Below are positions 15,888 to 24,530 of a stretch of DNA of 41,561 nucleotides, piece by piece. Origin of the DNA: Candidatus Zambryskibacteria bacterium RIFCSPLOWO2_12_FULL_39_16 (GTDB taxonomy: Bacteria > Patescibacteriota > Minisyncoccia > Phycocordibacterales > WO2-35-19); contig MHWS01000003.1 of NCBI GenBank assembly GCA_001824215.1, forward strand, positions 1 to 41,561, in the 5' to 3' direction. The first letter of the stretch is position 1. Each line of letters starts with the position of its first letter. A model generated the notes under the pieces. That model saw nothing but the letters and a program-made list of their open reading frames with translations. It was not told the origin of the DNA and ran no database searches. The position numbers and the translations under genes were made by a program.

Positions 15888-16484
15888 ATGATTAAAAAAT
15901 TGAAAATTGAAAATTGGAAATTAGAAATTCCCACGAAGCGGGCTGGGTTTACAGTACTAGAGTCTATTGTGGCGATTGCCATATTGTCTCTTTCCATATC
16001 CGGAGCTTTTTCTGCGGTCCAGCAAAGCCTTTCTGAATATATAATTACAAGAGATGAAACGAGGGCTTTTTATTTGGCTCAAGAAGCAATCGAAGTGATT
16101 AGGAATAAACGAGATAACAATCAGCTTAACAGGATAGCAAATCCTGCTTCTCCAAATACTTGGCTTTATGGGATAACCCAAAATGCTTCCGATCCTTGTT
16201 ATTTCGGTAGAGTGTGTCGAGTTGATGCAGTCTTTACTCCGCCCTCTTTAACCTACTGCAATTCTTCTTCTTGGGGTAATTGTAGTTACCTAAAGCAAAA
16301 TCAATCAACATTTATGTATGGTTATACCACAGGGAACACAACCACTTTCAAAAGAGAAGTACAGATAGAATCAATAACTGCCGATGAAATAGCTGTTATA
16401 GTGAGAATTTCTTGGAATAAAGGTCCTATTAGTAAAAATTTTATGATCAAAACATTTTTGTTTAACTGGGCAGGTACTTTATAA
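15888..16484 (+). CDS. Minor pilin / pseudopilin (GspI/PilV-like)
   Basis: A 198-residue pilin-like protein. The mature start is FTVLESIVAIAILSLSISGA with Glu+5, after an unusually long leader that contains repeat-encoded residues (KLKIENWKLEI). After the helix, TRAFYLAQEAIEVIRNKRD is the classic PilV/GspI motif (A..LAqe.iE.iR). It begins three bases after the previous gene and ends two before the PilX-like gene. Confidence 0.85.
   Translation: MIKKLKIENWKLEIPTKRAGFTVLESIVAIAILSLSISGAFSAVQQSLSEYIITRDETRAFYLAQEAIEVIRNKRDNNQLNRIANPASPNTWLYGITQNASDPCYFGRVCRVDAVFTPPSLTYCNSSSWGNCSYLKQNQSTFMYGYTTGNTTTFKREVQIESITADEIAVIVRISWNKGPISKNFMIKTFLFNWAGTL
15899..15930. repeat. AATTGAAAATTG repeat in a minor pilin leader
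   Basis: Three to four degenerate copies of an AATTGAAA/AATTAGAAA unit directly after the ATG. It is the reverse complement of the run at 14184-14235 in pilD. It codes only for leader residues that PilD removes. Confidence 0.6.
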
Positions 16485-16486
16485 AC

Positions 16487-19067
<2,581 letters not shown>

Positions 19068-19101
19068 GTTTTGCTTCTTACTCAGAGATAAATTGGTCGT
19101 T

Positions 19102-19380
19102 TTACCTCTTTCTCATACTCCGTCTGGCTGACTTAATTTTTTCGCGTTCTACCAATATTCCCTGAAGTTTTTGAATAAATTCCTCCTCATTTAATCCACA
19201 GGCTTGAGTAATCTTCTTTGCTCTGGCAAGAGGAGGAAGACTAGTCCCACTTTCCCACCTTCCAACGATTGAAGGATCAACTCCCAAACGTTCAGCCATT
19301 TCTTCCTTACTTTTCTTCATACCCACTCTGGCATTTCTTAGGGAACGGCCGAAATCTTTTTCCATGTTTTCTAGGTTCAT
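19102..19380 (-). CDS. XRE-family helix-turn-helix regulator
   Basis: A 92-residue protein with a Cro/C1-type helix-turn-helix: SLRNARVGMKKSKEEMAERL, then GVDPSIVGRWESG (recognition helix) and LPPLARAKKI. A Lys/Arg-rich C-terminal tail follows. A good Shine-Dalgarno site (AAGGAGA) lies before the ATG at 19380. It is divergent from gatC with facing promoters in the 85-base gap, so it could regulate gatCA or itself (inference). It converges on ligA. Confidence 0.85.
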   Translation of the reverse strand: MNLENMEKDFGRSLRNARVGMKKSKEEMAERLGVDPSIVGRWESGTSLPPLARAKKITQACGLNEEEFIQKLQGILVEREKIKSARRSMRKR

Positions 19381-19399
19381 GATCTAATCTCCTTTTATT

Positions 19400-19428
19400 A
19401 TTAAATCATAAATAGTTGAATGATACAA
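19400..19428 (-). promoter_or_regulatory. Possible promoter of the XRE regulator
   Basis: Read on the minus strand: TTGTAT (19428-19423) and TTTAAT (19405-19400), 17 bases apart, upstream of the Shine-Dalgarno site and ATG. Confidence 0.45.
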
Positions 19429-19429
19429 A

Positions 19430-19458
19430 CTGACGAATTTTAAGAAATGAGGTATTAT
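19430..19458 (+). promoter_or_regulatory. Possible promoter of gatCA, likely leaderless
   Basis: CTGACG (19430-19435) and TATTAT (19453-19458) are 17 bases apart. The expected transcript start coincides with the gatC ATG at 19466, and no Shine-Dalgarno site is visible, so the mRNA may be leaderless. Confidence 0.45.
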
Positions 19459-19465
19459 TTAATAC

Positions 19466-19771
19466 ATGATTTCCAAAGAAGAGATTAAAAAACTGGCTGA
19501 TTTGGCCAGAATAGATATAGGAGAAATGGAACAAGAAAAACTCGCTTCAGAAATAGATGCAATTTTAGGATATGTGAAGTCCATCCAAGGACTTCATCCT
19601 GATAAAACATTTTCTTTAGAAAATGTTGAAGAAGGATTAGAAGTTGGAACTCCCCGAAATATAATGCGAGAAGATATCAATCCGACAGAGCCGGAAACTC
19701 ACAGCAAAGAATTAATCGCCGAATTTCCCAATAGTGAAAATAACTATTTGAAAGTTAAGAAAATTTTGTAA
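19466..19771 (+). CDS. gatC: Asp-tRNA(Asn)/Glu-tRNA(Gln) amidotransferase subunit C
   Basis: GatC is the small belt subunit that wraps around GatA in the transamidosome. The 101 residues have the family opening (ISKEEIKKLADLARIDIGE), the middle EIDAILGYVKSIQGL, and LREDinPT-like IMREDINPTEPE near the end. The final A of its stop codon is the first base of the gatA start, so the two are coupled. gatB is not in the window. Confidence 0.93.
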   Translation: MISKEEIKKLADLARIDIGEMEQEKLASEIDAILGYVKSIQGLHPDKTFSLENVEEGLEVGTPRNIMREDINPTEPETHSKELIAEFPNSENNYLKVKKIL

Positions 19772-21192
19772 TGGATATTTCAAACCTAACAATCAAAGAA
19801 ACTCGCCGGCTTCTTGATTCAAAAGAGTTAAGTACAAAAGAACTTGCAAAAAGTTGCCTTAAAAATATTGAGAATAAAAACAAAGAACTCAATATTTTTT
19901 TGGAAGTTTATGAAGATGTTATAAAACAAGCTATTCTTGCCCAAGAAATCATTGATAAGGGCGAGGCCAAATATTTGACTGGCATACCGTTAGCTATTAA
20001 AGATAATATTTTAATAAAAGGAAAAAAAGCCAGCGCCGCTTCAAAAATCCTTGAAAATTATAGGGCTACTTATACCGCTACTGCTGCTCAAAAATTGATT
20101 GACCAAAGTGCCATATTTATAGGTAGGACAAATATGGACGAATTTGCGATGGGTAGCTCGACCGAAAATTCTGCCTTTGGGGTAACCAAAAACCCTTATG
20201 ATATCTCTCGGGTGGCTGGTGGCTCTTCTGGCGGCTCAGCAGCTGCTGTGGCGGCAAATATGGCTCTAGGAGCCCTTGGTTCTGATACTGGTGGGTCAAT
20301 AAGGGAACCAGCAAGCTTTTGCGGGGTAGTGGGATTGAAACCTACCTATGGCAGCGTTTCCCGTTATGGTTTAATGGCCATGGGCTCGTCTTTAGATGTT
20401 ATAGGTCCGATTGCCAAAACGGTCTCTGATACCGAAATAATTTTTAATGCAATAAAAGGCAGAGATAAAATGGACAGTACAAGTAGAGAAGGAAAGAAGG
20501 AAAGGTTAAAAGAAGAAAAGATTAAGATAGGAGTGCCTTATCATATTTTAGACCAAGAGGGTATATCAAAAGAAGTCAGGAAAAATTTTGATGAATCAAT
20601 AGAAAAAATTAAAAATCTTGGCTTTGAGATTAAAGATATAAAACTTCCAAATATGGACAAATCTTTGGCTGTTTATTACATCATTATGCCAGCCGAAGTT
20701 TCTTCCAATATGGCGAGATATGATGGGATTAAATACGGCCTTTCTGTAAGCGACAGGGACTTATTAAGTGTTTATAAAAAAACAAGAGGAGAGGGATTTG
20801 GCAGGGAAGTCAGGAGAAGAATTATTTTAGGCACCTATGTTCTTTCCTCCGGCTATTACGATGCATATTATGGTAAAGCTATGATGGCTAGAAAAATAAT
20901 TAGCGATGAATTTAGGGTCGCCTTTGACGCGGTAGATGCCATACTCACCCCAACTACGCCTGCTCCAGCTTGGAAAATTGGAGAAAAAAGTAGCCCATTG
21001 GAAAATTATCTGGCTGACATTTTCACTGTGACTGCAAACATTGTAGGCGCGCCAGCCATATCTCTACCATCTGGATATGCTAAAATTGAGGATAGTCTGT
21101 CAGCTGGGCTTCCATTAGGTATACAATTAATGGCGTCGCATATGTCGGAAGATATTTTATTTGAAATAGGTAAAAAATTTCTCAACGAATAA
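19771..21192 (+). CDS. gatA: Asp-tRNA(Asn)/Glu-tRNA(Gln) amidotransferase subunit A
   Basis: Glutaminase subunit that releases ammonia for conversion of mischarged Glu-tRNA(Gln) or Asp-tRNA(Asn). The 473-residue amidase-signature enzyme shows the catalytic Lys (GIPLAIKDNI), the glycine/serine-rich region (VAGGSSGGSAAAVAA) with the cis-Ser, and the nucleophilic Ser in GALGSDTGGSIREPAS. The YYDAYYGKA block and the C-terminal ITVTANIVG-type sequence (FTVTANIVGAPAISLPSG) also match. It overlaps gatC by one base and the next gene by one base. Confidence 0.96.
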   Translation: MDISNLTIKETRRLLDSKELSTKELAKSCLKNIENKNKELNIFLEVYEDVIKQAILAQEIIDKGEAKYLTGIPLAIKDNILIKGKKASAASKILENYRATYTATAAQKLIDQSAIFIGRTNMDEFAMGSSTENSAFGVTKNPYDISRVAGGSSGGSAAAVAANMALGALGSDTGGSIREPASFCGVVGLKPTYGSVSRYGLMAMGSSLDVIGPIAKTVSDTEIIFNAIKGRDKMDSTSREGKKERLKEEKIKIGVPYHILDQEGISKEVRKNFDESIEKIKNLGFEIKDIKLPNMDKSLAVYYIIMPAEVSSNMARYDGIKYGLSVSDRDLLSVYKKTRGEGFGREVRRRIILGTYVLSSGYYDAYYGKAMMARKIISDEFRVAFDAVDAILTPTTPAPAWKIGEKSSPLENYLADIFTVTANIVGAPAISLPSGYAKIEDSLSAGLPLGIQLMASHMSEDILFEIGKKFLNE

Positions 21193-21875
21193 TGCCTCCT
21201 AAAGATAAAAAAGAAAAACCAAAAGAAAAGCCGTCGGGTTGGGATTTTGATCCGATAGAAGGGATAGTAATCTTACTTCTTTTTATAGCTATTGCTGGTT
21301 CTCTCTTAACGATACTGTTAAATTATTTTGCTTCCGGAGATATTTCTTTTTATGGCTATAAGCTTTCTAATATAGTAGATTTCTTCAGATCAAACTCCTT
21401 ACTTTTCAAAATTCTAGGTTATATTGTCTCCGGTGCGGCCGCTATTGGTACTTTTATATTTATTAAAAAAGGGGATAGTATTTGGCGAGAAGAAAAAGCA
21501 AAACTTTATCCAAAAAATATACCAATAGTTTCTTCAAGTATTGGGCAGGTAAAAAATCAAAAACTGGAAAAATGGGAAAAAATCATTAAACTTTCAGAGT
21601 CCGAAAGTTCTTCTGATTGGCGGCTCTCGATTATAGAAGCCGATGTTATGCTTGGCGAGCTTTTAGAAAAACTTGGGTTACCGGGGGAAACAATGGGAGA
21701 AAGACTAAAAGCAGTGGAAAAAAGTGATTTTACGACTATAGAATATGCATGGGAAGCTCACAAGTTCCGTAATGTGATAGCTCATGGAGGAAATGATTTT
21801 CTTATTAACCAACGCGAAATCCGCCGCATCATTTCTTTATATGAAGCGGTCTTTAAGGAATTCTTCCTTATTTAG
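21192..21875 (+). CDS. Membrane protein with HEPN-like C-terminal domain
   Basis: A 227-residue protein of unknown function. After a Lys/Pro-rich N-terminus come two membrane helices (~23-46 and ~72-92), then a cytoplasmic helical domain. This ends in HKFRNVIAHGGND: R193 and H198 form the Rx4H motif typical of HEPN domains, which are often RNases or nucleotide-binding modules. The helix after it (REIRRIISLYEAVFKEF) fits HEPN as well. It shares one base with the gatA stop, so it is in the gatCA operon. The HEPN call rests on the motif and helical pattern only. Confidence 0.7.
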   Translation: MPPKDKKEKPKEKPSGWDFDPIEGIVILLLFIAIAGSLLTILLNYFASGDISFYGYKLSNIVDFFRSNSLLFKILGYIVSGAAAIGTFIFIKKGDSIWREEKAKLYPKNIPIVSSSIGQVKNQKLEKWEKIIKLSESESSSDWRLSIIEADVMLGELLEKLGLPGETMGERLKAVEKSDFTTIEYAWEAHKFRNVIAHGGNDFLINQREIRRIISLYEAVFKEFFLI

Positions 21876-21907
21876 ATTTTCCCTTCTCTACGCTTAGTGA
21901 TTTCGTG

Positions 21908-21979
21908 TTGCGGGGTTTAGATTTGCACTAAAATTTCAAGGTTATGAGCCTCGCGAGTTACTATTACTCTACCCCGCAA
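21908..21979 (+). ncRNA. tRNA-like cloverleaf fold, possibly a decayed tRNA gene
   Basis: TTGCGGGGT (21908-21916) pairs perfectly with ACCCCGCAA (21971-21979). Between them lie three small arms: TTTAG/CTAAA (21916-21920/21928-21932), AGG/CCT (21939-21941/21949-21951) and GAGT/ACTC (21955-21958/21966-21969), the last two with seven-base loops. The layout is that of a tRNA, but the T-loop lacks the TTC consensus and the D-arm is abnormal. It stands 60 bases before two real tRNA genes. It could be a pseudo-tRNA, a small RNA, or chance. Confidence 0.4.
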
Positions 21980-22038
21980 TAAGCTTACATTATATACTCT
22001 TTTGGTTTTTTGGCAATTTATGATAAAGTGTAGAAACC

Positions 22039-22112
22039 GTCGGCGTAGCTCAGTTAGTTAGAGCGTGGGACTCATAAGCCCAAGGTCAGAGGTGCAATTC
22101 CTCTCGCCGACA
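22039..22112 (+). tRNA. tRNA-Met(CAT), elongator type, or tRNA-Ile2
   Basis: Acceptor GTCGGCG pairs with CGCCGAC; D-arm GCTC/GAGC; anticodon loop CTCATAA with anticodon CAT; T-arm AGAGG/CCTCT. A G1-C72 pair excludes the usual initiator form. The pair next to the anticodon loop is an A-G mismatch. CAT could also be tRNA-Ile2 after lysidine modification; elongator Met is preferred. CCA is not encoded. Confidence 0.9.
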
Positions 22113-22165
22113 CCCTAAGGATTTAGTGGCATTTTTTGAAAAAATCTGCTAAATTTCTCTTGTTT

Positions 22166-22239
22166 GCGGTCGTAGCTCAACTGGTTAGAGCACTCCCCTG
22201 TCACGGGAGAGGTTGCCGGTTCAAGTCCGGTCGACCGCG
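22166..22239 (+). tRNA. tRNA-Asp(GTC)
   Basis: Acceptor GCGGTCG pairs with CGACCGC; D-arm GCTC/GAGC; anticodon stem CTCCC/GGGAG around loop CTGTCAC (anticodon GTC); T-arm GCCGG/CCGGT (last pair G-T) with TTCAAGT. The discriminator base is G, as expected for Asp. CCA is not encoded. It lies 53 bases after the tRNA-Met. Confidence 0.96.
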
Positions 22240-22242
22240 CAA

Positions 22243-22264
22243 AAAACTGCCGAAAGGCAGTTTT
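22243..22264 (+). terminator. Terminator hairpin after the tRNA pair
   Basis: AAAACTGCC (22243-22251), loop GAAA, GGCAGTTTT (22256-22264): a perfect nine-bp stem with a tetraloop directly behind tRNA-Asp. The U-tract is short. Confidence 0.75.
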
Positions 22265-22379
22265 CGCGTACGAAGAAATATTTGGGTGATATTCCGTCCA
22301 GACTTGAACCTTTGTGGTGTTTTTTGTTTTATGAGCGTATAATAAAGCCAGTTATTAACCTAATGTTTTGATAAATTTT

Positions 22380-22742
22380 ATGACAAATGAAAAGAAAATT
22401 GAATGGATTTTGAGAGTTGGTGTGGCCGGCGAGTTTTTAGGTCACGGTGTCTTTGCTATTTTAGGCAAAGCTGATTGGATAAAGTGGACTGAGCAATTGG
22501 CTGGATTTGATACAGCAACTGCCACAACATTTATGCTTGTCGTAGGATTAGTGGATGTTGCATTAGCAATTTTGGTATTAACTAAACCAATCAGACCTAT
22601 TTTACTTTGGATGGCTTTTTGGGGGTTTTGGACCGCTCTTGTCAGGCCTTTAGTAGGCTTACCTGTCTGGGATTTCGTTGAGAGATTTGCCAATTGGGCA
22701 GCTCCTTTGGCGCTTTATTATTTCTACAAATCTAAAAAATAA
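22380..22742 (+). CDS. DoxX-like four-helix membrane protein
   Basis: A 120-residue hydrophobic protein with about four membrane helices (~11-31, ~47-67, ~74-93, ~103-117). The N-terminal RVGVAGEFLGHGVFAI and the second helix VVGLVDVALAILVL resemble DoxX-type proteins, whose function in bacteria is mostly undefined. ATG 22380 is used instead of the TTG at 22368. A TATAAT box (22338-22343) without a clear -35 box stands upstream. It is the first gene after the tRNA terminator. Confidence 0.65.
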   Translation: MTNEKKIEWILRVGVAGEFLGHGVFAILGKADWIKWTEQLAGFDTATATTFMLVVGLVDVALAILVLTKPIRPILLWMAFWGFWTALVRPLVGLPVWDFVERFANWAAPLALYYFYKSKK

Positions 22743-22769
22743 AGATTTTAATCATCAATTCCAAAAAAT

Positions 22770-23261
22770 ATGTTTGAATCATTTAGATTTGGCAAAAAAG
22801 CACCTCTAAGTCTTGATCTGAATAAAGAGAGTCCTAAAAAAATAAATGGAGAAGAGATAGATGCTGAAATAATAAACAAGGCAGAAAAAGAACATTATGA
22901 AAAAGAAGCTTTAAAAACTGGTGAAGAATTTGATCGTATTGTATTTGATATGAAGGTTCAGAGAAGAGAGGCTAATGAAATTATTAATTTTGTAAATGAT
23001 TGTATTGCAAAAAATCCTGATAGAGTAAATAAGGCTATGCCTCTGGATTATTTTTTTGATTTTATAGATAATGATGAAAGCGATTTTAGCTCTGAGACCA
23101 TAGCTTTGGCAGGGTCTTGGGTTAATAAATATAATAAAGAGATAGATCCTGGAAAACCCCTGGAAGAGTTCTTAAATTTTGTTATAAAAAAAGCACAGGA
23201 AGCAAACTTTTTGTTAAACCCAAATCTTAAAGAAAAATTACAAAATACGGATAGAAGTTAA
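22770..23261 (+). CDS. Hypothetical soluble protein
   Basis: I do not recognise this 163-residue protein. It is acidic and mostly helical by composition, with no cysteines other than one near residue 75, no signal peptide and no membrane segment. The N-terminal 30 residues are polar and probably disordered; a charged helix (EIINKAEKEHYEKEALK) follows. It lies 27 bases after the DoxX-like gene and may share its transcript. A short AT-rich palindrome (23272-23287) follows the stop. Confidence 0.6.
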   Translation: MFESFRFGKKAPLSLDLNKESPKKINGEEIDAEIINKAEKEHYEKEALKTGEEFDRIVFDMKVQRREANEIINFVNDCIAKNPDRVNKAMPLDYFFDFIDNDESDFSSETIALAGSWVNKYNKEIDPGKPLEEFLNFVIKKAQEANFLLNPNLKEKLQNTDRS

Positions 23262-23463
23262 ACCTGTGAAAAATAAAGAACTTTATTAATAATATAAACA
23301 TATGCGCATCATCTTATCGATTGTAAGCACTGTCTTACATCAGTTTGGTAAAGGTCTGTCCGAAAACAAACAATCTCCAACTGCCTAAACATAAATTCTA
23401 GCTTGAAAAATAAGGATTTTTTAGCTGGTTTATTTTTTAGTGGAATAGGAGTAAAGTTTTGAT
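23262..23463. other. Gene-poor gap before the HIT gene
   Basis: This 202-base gap holds a weak AATAAAG/CTTTATT palindrome (23272-23287) and a 28-codon ATG reading frame (23302-23388) with no supporting signal. No tRNA or clear promoter is seen. An AGGAG sequence near 23447-23451 may serve the HIT gene. Confidence 0.5.
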
Positions 23464-23925
23464 ATGAAAGATTGTGTATTCTGTAAAATCGTAAAAGGGG
23501 AGATGCCAAGCCATAAAATATGGGAAGATGAAAAACATCTTGCTTTTCTCTCTATTTTTCCAAACACAGAGGGTGCAACAGTGGTAATTCCCAAAGCTCA
23601 TTATTCAAGCTATGCTTTTGATTTGCCTGATAAAGTGCTGAATGAATTGATGCTTGCGACTAAAAAAGTAGCAAAGCTTCTTGATTCCAAGCTGGATGAT
23701 GTCGGTAGGACAGCCATGGTCTTTGAAGGATTCGGAGTTGATCATGTTCATTCAAAACTTTTTCCGATGCACGGGACAGAAAACATAAAAGAATGGAAAC
23801 CGATTTTATCAAGTAAAGATACACACAAATATTTTGATAAATACGAAGGATATATTTCCTCCAATGACTACGAGAGAGCAGATGATGAAAAACTTTCCGC
23901 TCTAGCCAAGAAAATAAGAGAATAA
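23464..23925 (+). CDS. HIT-family nucleotide hydrolase-like protein
   Basis: Histidine-triad proteins hydrolyse or transfer nucleotides (for example AppppA or AMP conjugates). The 153 residues start with the zinc-type CVFCKIVKGEMPSHKIWED block, followed by a core with PNTEGATVVIPKAHY. The active-site motif reads DHVHSKLFPMH: the first two histidines are present (the second is the usual nucleophile), but the third His of HxHxH is Lys. Activity may be altered or use the later His. Confidence 0.88.
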   Translation: MKDCVFCKIVKGEMPSHKIWEDEKHLAFLSIFPNTEGATVVIPKAHYSSYAFDLPDKVLNELMLATKKVAKLLDSKLDDVGRTAMVFEGFGVDHVHSKLFPMHGTENIKEWKPILSSKDTHKYFDKYEGYISSNDYERADDEKLSALAKKIRE

Positions 23926-23934
23926 AATAAAGAT

Positions 23935-24051
23935 ATGAAAGCGATAAGGATTATACTTCTCATACTCATAATCATCGGAATTATTTTGCTTGTCACTCAA
24001 AAATTTTGGGTGGACCCTCTCGTCAATTTCATATTGGCCCACGGAGGCTGA
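23935..24051 (+). CDS. 38-residue single-helix membrane peptide
   Basis: A short reading frame (ATG 23935, TGA 24049-24051) that codes for a basic start (MKAIR), one strongly hydrophobic helix of about 16 residues, and a short tail with KFWVDPLVNFILAHGG. It starts nine bases after the HIT stop and ends 22 bases before the next gene, so it fills an otherwise unused gap. The membrane-helix-plus-tail pattern suggests a real small protein; function unknown. Confidence 0.5.
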   Translation: MKAIRIILLILIIIGIILLVTQKFWVDPLVNFILAHGG

Positions 24052-24073
24052 TAAAAAATGGTAGAATGAACTC

Positions 24074-24493
24074 ATGATTTTAACAAACCACGCTATAACG
24101 GGAGCGGCTCTGGCCAGTTTAGTACCAAATGAACCGCTGATTGGTTTTTCTGTCGGTTTCCTTTCTCACTTTGTCTTGGATGCTATACCTCATTGGGATT
24201 ATAAGTTAGGAAGTAAAAAAGAAGATGGTAATAAGATGAATGATGATTTGGCTATAAACAGAAAATTTATAAAAGATATTTTAAAAATTGGCACTGATGG
24301 TATGACTGGCCTTTTGCTAGCGTACTTTTTATTTAGTTTTTATATGAAAGTTTCAGTTTTTGCTGTTTTGTGCGGAGCTATCGGAGCTATGACCCCGGAT
24401 GCGTTGCAGTTTGTTTATATGAAATGGAGGTATGAACCTCTCATTAGTCTCCAACGATTTCATATCTGGATTCATGCTGATGAAGTTAAATAA
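24074..24493 (+). CDS. YdjM-like membrane protein (putative metal-dependent hydrolase family)
   Basis: A 139-residue protein with hydrophobic segments at ~5-20, ~20-38, ~80-97 and ~97-117. The N-terminal NHAITGA, then SHFVLDAIPHWDY and the C-terminal HIWIHADEVK give spaced His and Asp residues like those of the YdjM/PF04307 family, often labelled membrane-bound metal-dependent hydrolases. The match is by motif pattern only. It lies just before uvrB, with a 37-base gap. Confidence 0.6.
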   Translation: MILTNHAITGAALASLVPNEPLIGFSVGFLSHFVLDAIPHWDYKLGSKKEDGNKMNDDLAINRKFIKDILKIGTDGMTGLLLAYFLFSFYMKVSVFAVLCGAIGAMTPDALQFVYMKWRYEPLISLQRFHIWIHADEVK

Positions 24494-24530
24494 ATAGATT
24501 TTGAGGGATAGTGTGGTAGATTTAGCTATC

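Noticed and set aside
22136-22342. 68-residue open frame over tRNA-Asp and its terminator
   Set aside because: It is an accidental frame across a clear tRNA and hairpin; no ribosome binding site or protein-like composition.
23302-23388. 28-codon reading frame between the unknown gene and the HIT gene
   Set aside because: There is no ribosome binding site, family pattern or tight spacing to support it.
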